From Posidoniimonas polymericola (GTDB taxonomy: Bacteria; Planctomycetota; Planctomycetia; Pirellulales; Lacipirellulaceae): a DNA stretch of 64,000 bases. A program made the translations under genes and the position numbers. The stretch is taken from NCBI RefSeq assembly GCF_007859935.1, contig NZ_SJPO01000001.1, forward strand, positions 930,001 to 994,000, in the 5' to 3' direction. The notes under the pieces are model-generated. The model was not told the origin of the DNA. It saw only the letters and a list, made by a program, of their open reading frames with translations, and did not search any database. The number at the start of each line of letters is the position of its first letter. The stretch's first letter is position 1. Of the stretch, positions 42,748 through 54,227 are shown in pieces.

Positions 42748-43044
42748 ATGACCGATCGGGAATCGCGTGATCGAGGGAAGCATCGGGCGATGCCAGTGCT
42801 GCTCGTAGCGGTGCTTCTGTTCTATCTTGGCTCCTATCTGGTACTTACCCTGCAGGGCGAGTATCAACCAACAGCGGTCGGTCTCAATGGCCCCAAGGTC
42901 GTGAACTGGACCCCGAGAGGGTTCTTCTCAGCGAATGACATGGAGTGGAACCTGCCGCTGCTGACGGTGTACGCACCCCTGTTCTACGCTGATAACCGCT
43001 GGTGGCATTCGGAAGATTGGGCGCCGGAGTTACACGCCTACTAA
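42748..43044 (+). CDS. Small membrane-anchored hypothetical protein
   Basis: 98 residues from ATG 42748; an in-frame ATG at 42790 (MPVLLVAVLLFYLGSYLVL) is an alternative. One membrane helix is followed by GEYQPTAVGLNGPKVVNW, WTPRGFFSANDMEWNLPLL and RWWHSEDWAPELHAY, rich in aromatic residues. I do not recognise it. It is divergent from the MuiA-like gene and 13 bases upstream of the Clp-N gene, possibly an operon. Confidence 0.6.
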   Translation: MTDRESRDRGKHRAMPVLLVAVLLFYLGSYLVLTLQGEYQPTAVGLNGPKVVNWTPRGFFSANDMEWNLPLLTVYAPLFYADNRWWHSEDWAPELHAY

Positions 43045-43057
43045 CGCGAGAAGAGAC

Positions 43058-43504
43058 TTGGTTAAACCCGAGAAAATGACCGACCGCAGCCGCCGCGTGC
43101 TGGCGATGGCGGGCGAAGAGGCAAACGCCCGCGGAGCCGACGCGGTCGAGCCGCAGCACCTCTTGCTGGGCCTGCTTCGCGACCAGGGATTGGCTCAGTG
43201 TGCGCTCGGAAACGCCGCCGGTTTGGACTACGAGAAGTACAGCGCTACGTTGCCGCACCCAAACGACCAAGGCGGACCGCAACGCGAGCTGCCGTTCTCG
43301 GAGCAGAGCCAGTCGGCGCTCGATGCGGCGATCGAGGAGCTATCGCCCCTCGGTCACAACTACGTCGGCACCGAGCACCTGCTGCTGGGGCTTGCCAGGG
43401 AGTCTGGCGGCGCCGAATCTTTGGACCTAGCAAGCCTCGGCACGTCGTTCAGCGAAATCCGCGCCGAGGTCTACGGCATCCTCGGTCACGATGTTCCCCA
43501 GTAA
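43058..43504 (+). CDS. Stand-alone Clp N-terminal domain protein
   Basis: 148 residues if TTG 43058 is used (GAGAAGAG upstream); an ATG at 43076 (MTDRSRRVLAMAGEEANARG) is the alternative. Two Clp-N repeats are visible: EPQHLLLGLLRDQGLAQCAL and GTEHLLLGLARESGGAESL. No ATPase domain follows. Clp-N domains bind substrates or adaptors of ClpA/ClpC, so it may be an adaptor or decoy (inference). It precedes cutC by 12 bases on the same strand. Confidence 0.85.
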   Translation: MVKPEKMTDRSRRVLAMAGEEANARGADAVEPQHLLLGLLRDQGLAQCALGNAAGLDYEKYSATLPHPNDQGGPQRELPFSEQSQSALDAAIEELSPLGHNYVGTEHLLLGLARESGGAESLDLASLGTSFSEIRAEVYGILGHDVPQ

Positions 43505-43516
43505 CAACGCAAGCGA

Positions 43517-44278
43517 ATGAGTCACCAGAATCCCCTCCTAGAAGTCTGCATCGGCTCCCTCCCCGACGCCCTGGCGGCCGAGCAGGCCGGCGCGAACCGC
43601 CTTGAGCTGTGCGGCGCGCTCGAGCTCGGCGGGCTGACGCCGTCGCTCGGGTTGGTGGAGCAGGTCGTCGAAGGGACCAAGCTGCCGGTGCTGGCGATGC
43701 TGCGGCCACGGGCGGGTGGGTTTGCCTACCGCGAGGACGAGCTGGCCGTCATGCTGCGAGACGCCCGGCACTTGGTTGTCGCCGGTGCGAGTGGCGTGGT
43801 GTTCGGCGTGCTGACGGCCGACTCGCGGATCGACCGCGAGGCGACCGCCCGGCTGGTGGATGCGGCCGACGGGAAAGAGGCCGTAGTACACCGCGCGTTC
43901 GACTTTGTCACCGACCCGGCCGCGGCGCTCGATGAGCTGATTGAGCTCGGCGTGACGCGGGTGCTGACCACCGGCGGGCCGGCGACGGCGCTCGAAGGCG
44001 CGCACGCGTTGGCCTCGCTCATCGAGCAGGCCGCCGGTCGCATCGAGATCCTGCCCGGCGGCGGGGTACACGCGGCGGGCGTGGGCGAGCTTGTCCGCCG
44101 CACCGGCTGCGCCCAGGTGCACATCGGCGCGGCCCAGTCGTGGCTCGACCCCTCGCTGACCGGCGCCCAGGCCGCCTCGCTGTGCGACCTCAAACGCCTC
44201 GCCGCGGGCGAGCTGCGCGCCGTTGACTCCCAAGCCGTGGCCGCGGTGCGGGCGGCTTTGGATCAGCCGCCGGTCTGA
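43517..44278 (+). CDS. cutC: CutC family protein
   Basis: 253 residues. LLEVCIGSLPDALAAEQAGA, NRLELCGALELGGLTPSLG and MLRPRAGGFAYREDELAVML are the CutC signature. It is a TIM-barrel protein historically linked with copper homeostasis, though the role is disputed. The start at 43517 follows the Clp-N stop closely. Its last 16 bases overlap the end of nrfA on the opposite strand (convergent). Confidence 0.93.
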   Translation: MSHQNPLLEVCIGSLPDALAAEQAGANRLELCGALELGGLTPSLGLVEQVVEGTKLPVLAMLRPRAGGFAYREDELAVMLRDARHLVVAGASGVVFGVLTADSRIDREATARLVDAADGKEAVVHRAFDFVTDPAAALDELIELGVTRVLTTGGPATALEGAHALASLIEQAAGRIEILPGGGVHAAGVGELVRRTGCAQVHIGAAQSWLDPSLTGAQAASLCDLKRLAAGELRAVDSQAVAAVRAALDQPPV

Positions 44279-45699
44279 GCCTCGGCCGCCTGCTCGTCGG
44301 CGGGCTCGGCGGTGTCGTCGGCGGCGGCGAGCTGCAGCCCCCGCAGCGCGTTCTGGCCCTTCCGCGAGTAGTTGATCGAGTCGCCCAGGATCCGCGCGGC
44401 GTACTGGCCGGCGTGGAAGCCCGACGAGTTCTCGGCCTCGACGTAGTCGACGTAGAAGCTCGCCTTGCGTTGCCACTGCAGGGCCTCGGCGAGCTGCTCG
44501 TCGGTCGCGCCGGCCTCCTTGGCGACCTTGATGTCGTCGATCAGGTCGACCAGGGCGTTCAGCGCCGACTCGACCAGGTGGCGGTGCGTGGTCTGGATGT
44601 TCTCCGCCCGGGCGATCAGCTCGGCGTCGTCCTGCTTGTGGCACGTGCCGCAGGCGCGGTTGACGTTCAAGAGCGGGCTGCGGACGTGGTGGTCGCTGAT
44701 CTTGGTGCCGCCGACCCGTTTGTACGGCATGTGGCAGTCGGCGCAGGTGACGCCGCTCTTGGCGTGGATGCCCTGGCTCCAGAGCTCGAACTCGGGGTGC
44801 TGGGCCTTGAGCATCGGGGCTCCGGTTTCGGCGTGGGTCCAGTCCTTGAAGCCGGCCTCCTCGTAGTAGGCGTAGGCGTCGTCGATGGTGAGGCCCTTGT
44901 CCCACGGGTAGGTGAGCCGCTTCTTCTCGCCCTTGAAGTAGTACTCGACGTGGCACTGGGCGCAGACGTAGGTCCGCATCTCGTGGCGGGTAGCCTGGGT
45001 GTTGACGTCGTAGTCGTCGACGCCTTCGGAGGCCTTAGCGGCGGCGATGCCCTCGATGAACGCCGGTCGCGTGACGCGGAGCGCCATGGTGTCGGGGTCG
45101 TGGCAGTCGATGCAGGCCACGGCGTGCGACAGGTGCTCTTTGGCCTCCATGTAGGGCATCATGTTGAGCTTCTCGAAGCCGACCATGATGTCGCCATCGC
45201 CGAGCTCCTTCATCGCCACGTAGGTCGACGCGTGGCAGTTGATGCAGGTGCCGGGCTGGCCGACCTTCTGCCGCTCGGTGTACATCTGATCGGTCAGCAT
45301 GTAGGCGTGGCCGCGCTCTTCGCGGAAGTCCTTGGCGAAGGCGTAACCCGCCCACATCCGCTTGAGCTGCGGGATGGTCTCGAGCTTGCTCTTGGAGACC
45401 ACGTCGCGCGGGTCCTCGTCGGTGGGGACGTTGGGCACCGCCTCGCTGCCGCCGTAGGTTGTCTGCGTCATGTCGGCGGTCTTCAGATAGTCGTCGTACT
45501 GCAGCGGCCAGTTCTGACCCCAGATGGCCGGGTCGGTGGTGTCGTCGGTCACCTCGGCCACGCGGACGATCGGCGTGCGGGCCTCGATCTTGTGCTGCTG
45601 CACATCCAGCAGCAGCGACGCAATCGCGAAGCACGCGCCCCCGGAGATCACAGCGACCAGCAGGAGCAGCCAGAAGGAGGTTTTTCCGGAGTGACGCAT
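44263..45699 (-). CDS. nrfA: Cytochrome c nitrite reductase, catalytic subunit
   Basis: 478 residues. Five haem-binding sites are visible: CINCH (152-156), CIDCH (196-200), CAQCH (246-250), CADCH (319-323) and CGTCH (350-354). The first is CXXCH rather than the CXXCK found in Escherichia coli. HVEYYF after haem 3 holds the active-site Tyr, and MLKAQHPEFELW holds the Lys/Gln calcium ligands and the catalytic His. It reduces nitrite to ammonium with six electrons outside the cytoplasm, fed by NrfH. An N-terminal membrane anchor or signal lies at 9-30. It follows nrfH by 50 bases. Confidence 0.94.
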   Translation of the reverse strand: MRHSGKTSFWLLLLVAVISGGACFAIASLLLDVQQHKIEARTPIVRVAEVTDDTTDPAIWGQNWPLQYDDYLKTADMTQTTYGGSEAVPNVPTDEDPRDVVSKSKLETIPQLKRMWAGYAFAKDFREERGHAYMLTDQMYTERQKVGQPGTCINCHASTYVAMKELGDGDIMVGFEKLNMMPYMEAKEHLSHAVACIDCHDPDTMALRVTRPAFIEGIAAAKASEGVDDYDVNTQATRHEMRTYVCAQCHVEYYFKGEKKRLTYPWDKGLTIDDAYAYYEEAGFKDWTHAETGAPMLKAQHPEFELWSQGIHAKSGVTCADCHMPYKRVGGTKISDHHVRSPLLNVNRACGTCHKQDDAELIARAENIQTTHRHLVESALNALVDLIDDIKVAKEAGATDEQLAEALQWQRKASFYVDYVEAENSSGFHAGQYAARILGDSINYSRKGQNALRGLQLAAADDTAEPADEQAAEAQTGG

Positions 45700-45749
45700 G
45701 GCGGGTCGGTCCCTGAAGTAGCTTGCGGTAGAGGATTAGGAGGCGGCGT

Positions 45750-46241
45750 TTAGCGGTCGTGCCCGACTGTGCTGTGGCAGCGGATGCAGGCGAGTTCCTC
45801 GAACTGGCCGCCGCCGGTGGCGGTCGCCTCGATCGAGTGCGTCACGTCGGCGTGGCAGTAGCGGCACGCCTGCTCGGTGACGCCGCGGTTGTAGTCGGTG
45901 ATGCGGATGTTCTCCGGGAAGTCCCCGGTGGTGAACGCCAGCGAGTGGAAGAAGCCGTTGCGGGCCTTGCAGTAGTACTTGCCAGCTAGGTCGTGCGGGG
46001 CGTGGCAGTCGTTACAGGTCGCGAACTTGCCGTGCGACGACTTCACCCACGCGTCGACGTGCCCCTGCATGACGTGGCAGTTGGCGCACGCGTTGGGGTC
46101 GTTTGTCAGGTAACTGGCGCCCTCGGCGTAGACAAACGTAAACGCGCCTAGCCCGATCGCGGCGCCGATCAACGCCGCGCACAGCAACGCCAAGACGGTC
46201 AGTCCAACAACAGCGTGGCGACGACTCACGCGGCAATCCAT
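45750..46241 (-). CDS. nrfH: Cytochrome c nitrite reductase, small membrane subunit
   Basis: 163 residues. One membrane helix (about 10-36) is followed by four haem sites: CANCH (52-56), CNDCH (76-80), CRYCH (126-130) and CIRCH (152-156). This is the NapC/NirT/NrfH family; it takes electrons from menaquinol and passes them to NrfA. Gene order nrfHA is as in delta- and epsilonproteobacteria. No nitrite sensor or assembly gene is next to it in the window. Confidence 0.93.
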   Translation of the reverse strand: MDCRVSRRHAVVGLTVLALLCAALIGAAIGLGAFTFVYAEGASYLTNDPNACANCHVMQGHVDAWVKSSHGKFATCNDCHAPHDLAGKYYCKARNGFFHSLAFTTGDFPENIRITDYNRGVTEQACRYCHADVTHSIEATATGGGQFEELACIRCHSTVGHDR

Positions 46242-46529
46242 GCGGGAGGAGCAGAGTTGGTGATGAGGTGCTGAAGAGGCAAACGGCCGGCGTCCTGGCC
46301 GGCGGTTCGCTGAAGCTTAGCGGGCGGGTGATGCCGGTGCAATCAACGGCATCCAGAAAAGAAATAGGAGACAAACGACTCCATTTGGCTGGTTGCCGGA
46401 GTGCGTTCCAACGCTCGTTACGAGGCGGGCGCCGCTTGTTGTGTTCGCGCGGACCGCGCACTAAGAACGCCGCGCCCGAGCGAGTCGGACGCGGCGTTGA
46501 GAGAGTACTCGAGCCTTGCAGGGCGAGGG

Positions 46530-48665
46530 CTAGTCTTTGCCCTTGCCGCCGCGGAACCCTCGGAAGCTGCCGCCACCACCACCCTGCTGTGCCGCGGGCG
46601 GGCCGGAGGGGCCACGCGAACGCTGCACGTTAGGCGCGGGGGCCGCGCGACGCGAAGGAGCCGGCTGCGTTTGGACACGCGGCGATTGGGCGCGTTGCGG
46701 CGCGCTACGCTGCGGCTGCACCTGCGGAACAGAACGCCGCTGCACATTCGGTTGGCTCTGCTGCGGCATCGAGCGGTTCAGCTGCGGAGCGGCGGACGGC
46801 GACTGGCCGCCGCGGAATCCGCGGAACGAGGGCTGGCCCTGCTGCGAACCCTGCGGCTGCGAGCGCTGCTGGAGGTCCCTTTGCTGCTGGGCACGCTGTT
46901 GCTGCGACCGCTGCTGATCCTGAGCGCGTTGCTGCAGGGCCCGCTGCTGTTGGTCTCGCTGCTGCTGAGCACGCTGTTGGTCCTGCTGGGCACTGGCGTC
47001 CGGCCCGCGGTAGGCACGCAGCTCGCGATTCTGCTGCCCCTCAGGGCCACGGTTGCCGCGCGAGCGGGCATCGTTACCGTCCTGGTTGCTGAAGGTCCGC
47101 TGGTCGCGACGCTGGTCCATCCGCTGGCGGGGGTCGGCTTGAGCGCGAGCCTGCTGCTCTGCTCGTTGCCGTGCCTGCGTTTGGGCCTGCTCTTGAGCCT
47201 GGGCCTGCTGCTGCGAACGCGCCTGCTGTTCGACCTGCGGCTGCTGAGACCGGGCCTGTTGGCTCGCCTGATTGCCGCGCTGGCGGTTGCCCCGCTCGCC
47301 CTGCTGGGTAGCCGACCGACCGCGCTCGCGGGCCCAGTCGGGCAGGTTCAGCTGAGCAGTGGCGTCGACCGAGTTGCGGCCGCGGTTGCCGCGTTCGCCG
47401 TTGCGAGCCTCGGAGTCGACCGTGTCGCGATCCCTACCTGGTCGCTGGTCGCGCTGCGAGAACTGGCGGTCGCCGCCGCGCTCGACCTGCTCTCTCTGCC
47501 GCCGGAACTGATCGTACTGGCCGGCCTGCTGGCCCAGCCGGTCGAGCTGACCGTTGTCCACGCGGGTGAGGCGGAAATCGTTGCGGTTAGAGCGGTGCAG
47601 CTGCTCGGCGTTGCGGACGAGACTGTTGCGGTCAAAACTGTTATCACGGCGACTACGGTTGTCGTCATTGTGATTCCACTGCTTCCAGTCGTTATTCCAG
47701 TGGTTGTGAGCCCGGTTCTGCCAGCCGCTTTGGTTGCGTCCGAAGTTCCAAGCGTAGTACGCCAAAAGCGGGTCGTAGCCGCGGTTGCCGTAGTAGCCGT
47801 AGCGGGTGTTGTAGGCCGAGTGCCAAGGGCGGTAGCTGTTGTAGTTTGCGTAGTAGCTGCTCGGGCCGTAGTGGTAGCCATACCGAGGGCCGACGAACAA
47901 CGAGGTCAGCAGTCCGACCGTGCTGAGCACGCTCCGCGGGCGGTAGCGGTAGCCCACGCCGTAGCCCGAGTTCCAATAGACCGGGGCGTACAGCAGGCCG
48001 CGCGAGGCGAGTGGGTAGTCCCAGTACCCGTTGACGTAGATGGCGCCACGACGGGTGTAGTAGTAGTGGCTTGGGGTCCAGACCCAGTTTTGATTGCCCT
48101 GATACCAGTAGCCTGCCTGCCAGGCGTAGTCGTTGCTGCGGTACTGCCAGCAGCCAGGGATCCAGAAGTAGTTTTCGCCCGGGGCTTCGCTAGTGGGGCC
48201 TTCTTCCAGGCTTTCGGGCGGGTACGGAAGGTACTGCACGTTCCGCTGCTCGGCCGAGGTCCAGAAGCCGGGCGTCCAGGTGTAGCCGCGGTCGGCCTGC
48301 GACCAGTAGCCCACCACCCACGTCTGACCGGGGGGCAGATTGCGGTACACGCCGCTGACCCAGATGAAGTCGTCGCGGGTGTCGTCCCACATCCAGTAGC
48401 CGGGGATCCACTCGACGTTGTCGCCCTCGGGCTTGTACTCCGGGGGCAGCTCGTTGACCGGTTCGGGCGGCTGCTGGTTGATGGTGATGGGCTCGTCGCT
48501 GGCGTCGAACCGTAGCGGGTCGGCGAAAGCCTCGTGAACGGGGCCGTGGTCAAGCACTTGGGGGGCGTCGCCAGGCGTTGGGGCGCCGGGGGAATCCGGT
48601 TGGGCCAGCGCCGACGTGGCGTACAGGCCGGCGGCAAGCAAGCCGGTGAGGAAACGGTGGGTCAT
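46530..48665 (-). CDS. YXWGXW-repeat secreted protein with long Gln/Arg-rich tail
   Basis: 711 residues. Signal peptide 1-21 (ending ALA). Residues about 75-240 hold aromatic repeats of the YXWGXW type: VEWIPGYWMWDDTRDDFIWV, YTWTPGFWTSAEQRN and YAWQAGYWYQGNQNWVWTPS. Residues 240-350 are rich in Tyr and Gly. From about 400 the chain is Gln/Arg/Ala-rich and of low complexity (QQRDQQQRALQQRAQDQQRS), ending with two SFRGFRGG units. The repeat family is common in planctomycete outer layers; the tail is unusually long and basic. Function unknown, possibly wall or matrix binding. Confidence 0.82.
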   Translation of the reverse strand: MTHRFLTGLLAAGLYATSALAQPDSPGAPTPGDAPQVLDHGPVHEAFADPLRFDASDEPITINQQPPEPVNELPPEYKPEGDNVEWIPGYWMWDDTRDDFIWVSGVYRNLPPGQTWVVGYWSQADRGYTWTPGFWTSAEQRNVQYLPYPPESLEEGPTSEAPGENYFWIPGCWQYRSNDYAWQAGYWYQGNQNWVWTPSHYYYTRRGAIYVNGYWDYPLASRGLLYAPVYWNSGYGVGYRYRPRSVLSTVGLLTSLFVGPRYGYHYGPSSYYANYNSYRPWHSAYNTRYGYYGNRGYDPLLAYYAWNFGRNQSGWQNRAHNHWNNDWKQWNHNDDNRSRRDNSFDRNSLVRNAEQLHRSNRNDFRLTRVDNGQLDRLGQQAGQYDQFRRQREQVERGGDRQFSQRDQRPGRDRDTVDSEARNGERGNRGRNSVDATAQLNLPDWARERGRSATQQGERGNRQRGNQASQQARSQQPQVEQQARSQQQAQAQEQAQTQARQRAEQQARAQADPRQRMDQRRDQRTFSNQDGNDARSRGNRGPEGQQNRELRAYRGPDASAQQDQQRAQQQRDQQQRALQQRAQDQQRSQQQRAQQQRDLQQRSQPQGSQQGQPSFRGFRGGQSPSAAPQLNRSMPQQSQPNVQRRSVPQVQPQRSAPQRAQSPRVQTQPAPSRRAAPAPNVQRSRGPSGPPAAQQGGGGGSFRGFRGGKGKD

Positions 48666-48737
48666 CTAGTAGCTCCGGGAGGAGGTCGACGCGGGGCGTC
48701 GGTTTTAGACTTTCTGCGCGGGAATGCAGAATCTTAG

Positions 48738-51681
<2,944 letters not shown>

Positions 51682-51704
51682 CTAGCAGGCGGCAAACGAA
51701 AACG

Positions 51705-51748
51705 AAAAAAGCCCTGGCGGGCGAACCCGCCAGGGCTTTTGTTTTTTG
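51705..51748. terminator. Bidirectional rho-independent terminator
   Basis: AAAAGCCCTGGCGGG, loop CGAA, CCCGCCAGGGCTTTT, with A run before and T run after. It lies between two convergent genes (ends 51681 and 51768) and can serve both. Confidence 0.92.
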
Positions 51749-51767
51749 AGGGGTAGTACGGCTCCGC

Positions 51768-52355
51768 TTAGCGAACGCGACGCAGCGCCGGGACCAGGCC
51801 GCCGATCAGCAGCAGCGTGGCGACCGGCTCGGGGACGCTCGGCGTCACGCTCAGGGCGAGCAGGTACGAGCCCGACTCCGGGTGCCCGCCGTCGAACATG
51901 TTGGCTGTGGCGAACGAGTCGCCCAGCGTCGGGTAAGAGAGGTCGCCGTCGTAGCCCGACACCGCCACGTAGTAGAGGCCGGTCGACGGGATGACGTAGC
52001 CGATGCTGGCTCCGTACTCAAGGCCCGCGTCGTCATCGAAGGCGACCAGCGTCTCGGCCGAGTCAAAGATGCCGAGCACCACGTCAGGATTGGAGCCAAG
52101 CGGCAGGCCCTTCAGCCCGGTTGCATTGGCGACCAGCACGTCGCCCAAGCTGAGATCGACAGAGAATACGTCGACGCCGCCCGCGTTCAGCGTGAGCACG
52201 CCGGCGTCGGCGTACGGCACGGCGCCAATTGCTATGGCGTCCGCGGTAGCGGGAGTGTTGTTGGGTTCACTCTCGATAATGGCGGCCTGCGAAACGGCCG
52301 CGGTGAGCGCAAAGAGTGCGCCCGAAGAAAGGGAGCTGCAAATCGTCCGGATCAT
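51768..52355 (-). CDS. PEP-CTERM protein with PPC-like domain
   Basis: 195 residues. The signal peptide ends VSQA. The body matches the bacterial pre-peptidase C-terminal type: ESEPNNTPATADAIAIG, GVDVFSVDLSLGDVLVANAT and PDVVLGIFDSAETLVAFDDD. The C-terminus VPEPVATLLLIGGLVPAL plus RRVR is a PEP-CTERM anchor. No dockerin-like repeat is present, unlike most PEP-CTERM proteins in this window. Surface-attached beta-sandwich protein; ligand unknown. Confidence 0.88.
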   Translation of the reverse strand: MIRTICSSLSSGALFALTAAVSQAAIIESEPNNTPATADAIAIGAVPYADAGVLTLNAGGVDVFSVDLSLGDVLVANATGLKGLPLGSNPDVVLGIFDSAETLVAFDDDAGLEYGASIGYVIPSTGLYYVAVSGYDGDLSYPTLGDSFATANMFDGGHPESGSYLLALSVTPSVPEPVATLLLIGGLVPALRRVR

Positions 52356-52693
52356 TAGATCCGCCCTCTGGAGAGGTGTGACCGGAAATCGTAGATGGGC
52401 TGCATGCGCAGATTACCTGGGCTTCAGGGGTGGGTCAATTGTTTCTCGCCGTTTTCCTGGGCTCGCACGAAGAGACCCCTGCAAGGTTGTGATCGGCTCC
52501 GACCTCGGGGCCGAAAATCGCCCGGGAGTGGCCTAATACGGTAGGCTGGGGGGCGGCGATGGGGCCGCCACGGGGCGCCTGCGATACTAGCTCGGCGGGT
52601 TTGCTTTCGCGCCGCAGGGCCCATGCCGTCCGGAGGAGGCAGCCGGCGCCCGACGAACGTTGTCGGAACGAGGGCGGGACTAGAGTTGGTAGG
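52356..52693. other. Divergent gap upstream of PEP-CTERM and membrane-protein genes
   Basis: 338 bases between divergent genes, so promoters for both lie here. No palindrome, good promoter pair or small gene is evident to me. Confidence 0.4.
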
Positions 52694-53389
52694 ATGACGG
52701 CTATGAGCTCGATCCGTGCCCGAACGCCCGCGACCCCAGGCGACGATCGACCGTTCCGGTTCGATCTGCGGATGATGTTCTTAATAAGCAGTGTTTGCGC
52801 GGTCCAAGCGGCTCTGCTTGGCTACTTCCTGCAAGACGCCAGTCTCGCGGACAAGGGGATGCTGTTGGCCGGCTGCGCTGCCGGGCTAGCGCTGCACGCC
52901 GTCTTGCACAGCCTAGGGCGGCGATGGCGCCCGGCCCATTCCGAGGCGCCAGTACGGATCCCGCTGCCCAACGCCCCGTCGATGCCCCAGCGGATCGCCC
53001 GATTGTTCTTCTACGGAGCCGCAATCGCCTCGTTCGCTGGCATGATGGCGCACGGGGAGGACCACGTGTCGCGCGCCTTCTGGGCGGGCTTGCTGCTGAT
53101 GCAGATGACCATGAGCACGGCGGATCAGCTGCTGTTCGACCGCGACTACGGTCGGGCCAATTTCTACCCGACCCACCTGTCGCTCAGTTTGGGCGAGCAC
53201 CGCAACTGGAAAGAGCTGACGGTTCGCTGGGGCGCGGCCGATGGCGAGGGGCAATGCCTCGCTCTTCTGCTCCCAACCCCGCGGACAATCCGGGAGATCA
53301 ACCTGCACGTGCCCCGCGAAAAAGTCGAGGCGGTTCAGGAGGTGCTTGCAAGGGCAGCTTGCGCCGAGGAGCTCGCGCTGGATGGCTAG
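52694..53389 (+). CDS. Multi-span membrane hypothetical protein
   Basis: 231 residues from ATG 52694 (an ATG nine bases in is equally possible). FRFDLRMMFLISSVCAVQAA is a planctomycete N-terminal pattern before membrane spans; three or four helices follow to about residue 150. The C-terminal third (LPTPRTIREINLHVPREKVE) is soluble and mixed alpha/beta. No known family recognised. It overlaps the next gene by eight bases, and the two have similar layouts, so they are probably partners. Confidence 0.7.
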   Translation: MTAMSSIRARTPATPGDDRPFRFDLRMMFLISSVCAVQAALLGYFLQDASLADKGMLLAGCAAGLALHAVLHSLGRRWRPAHSEAPVRIPLPNAPSMPQRIARLFFYGAAIASFAGMMAHGEDHVSRAFWAGLLLMQMTMSTADQLLFDRDYGRANFYPTHLSLSLGEHRNWKELTVRWGAADGEGQCLALLLPTPRTIREINLHVPREKVEAVQEVLARAACAEELALDG

Positions 53390-54107
53390 TGATGTGTTGC
53401 CAGACGAGCTGATCGACCCGCCGCCGCGGTTTGGGATGCGGGGGCTGATCGCCCTAACGACCGTGGTGGCGGTTGCTATGGCCTGGATGGCGCCGACGCT
53501 GCGGGCCTGGGACGCTGAACGCTGGTGGTTGTTTGGCAGCGCCTTCGGCGTGCACGGGATGGCGGCCGGGGGCGGGTGGCTGATTCAGGAGCGGATCATG
53601 CGTCGTGCCCGGCGGCAGGCCGGTAGTCGATTGATCTGGCTCACGCGCGCCGAAACCGATGACCGGATGGCCAGCAGGTCGACGACCCTCGCGACCGCTC
53701 CCCGTCCGGTTGGGTTCTCGTTCGCAGCCTTGTCGGTAGTATTCTTCTCGTTCCTCGTTTCGGATCAAGTGTTGCGCCCGAGTCAGTCCGGCGGGGACGC
53801 GTCGCCCTACTACGCGTACGTGCTTTATGGGGTGATGATGGGCGTTGGCTGCTGGTACGCGTACCGACCGCGGTCGCTGCGTGGGGTGGCCCTCGGCGAT
53901 GGTGGCGTGTTCCTGGCGGCGGACATGAAGAGTCACCTTTGGGCGAATATCAGCGCGCCGGGGTGGCCGATGGCAGAGGGCAGCGACACCCTTTCGCTGC
54001 GAATCGCCGGAAGCTTCCCCAGGTGGGTCGAGGTGACCGTTCCCGACGACCTACAAACCGCGGTCGCAGAGCTGCTCGCCGAAAAGCTTCCGCCGCGGCA
54101 GCTCTAG
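53382..54107 (+). CDS. Multi-span membrane hypothetical protein, partner of upstream gene
   Basis: 241 residues from ATG 53382, inside the end of the previous gene. FGMRGLIALTTVVAVAMAWM is again the planctomycete membrane start, with about four helices by residue 165 and a soluble tail (SFPRWVEVTVPDDLQTAVAE). Both proteins end in a small domain with an EV-V/LHVP-like strand followed by a helix, so they may be distant paralogues. Function unknown. Confidence 0.7.
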   Translation: MASDVLPDELIDPPPRFGMRGLIALTTVVAVAMAWMAPTLRAWDAERWWLFGSAFGVHGMAAGGGWLIQERIMRRARRQAGSRLIWLTRAETDDRMASRSTTLATAPRPVGFSFAALSVVFFSFLVSDQVLRPSQSGGDASPYYAYVLYGVMMGVGCWYAYRPRSLRGVALGDGGVFLAADMKSHLWANISAPGWPMAEGSDTLSLRIAGSFPRWVEVTVPDDLQTAVAELLAEKLPPRQL

Positions 54108-54123
54108 CCTTGCAAGCCCTGAA

Positions 54124-54192
54124 TAGCCCACGGCGCCAGCCGTGGGACCGCACCGTGCTCAGGGTTAGTCCCACGGCTGGCGCCGTGGGCTA
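54124..54192. repeat. Nested palindrome repeat with 24-base perfect arms
   Basis: TAGCCCACGGCGCCAGCCGT (54124 on) and its exact complement ending 54192; each arm is itself palindromic (CCCACGGC...GCCGTGGG). It lies between the ends of convergent genes and could also end transcription. Confidence 0.85.
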
Positions 54193-54227
54193 GGCAGAAG
54201 CTGGCCGCAACGGGGTTCGCGGCTGCT

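Noticed and set aside
46401..48515. Plus-strand open frame of 704 codons
   Set aside because: It lies opposite the YXWGXW gene; its Leu/Val/Arg-rich translation has no domain and is a composition shadow of the Gln-rich tail.
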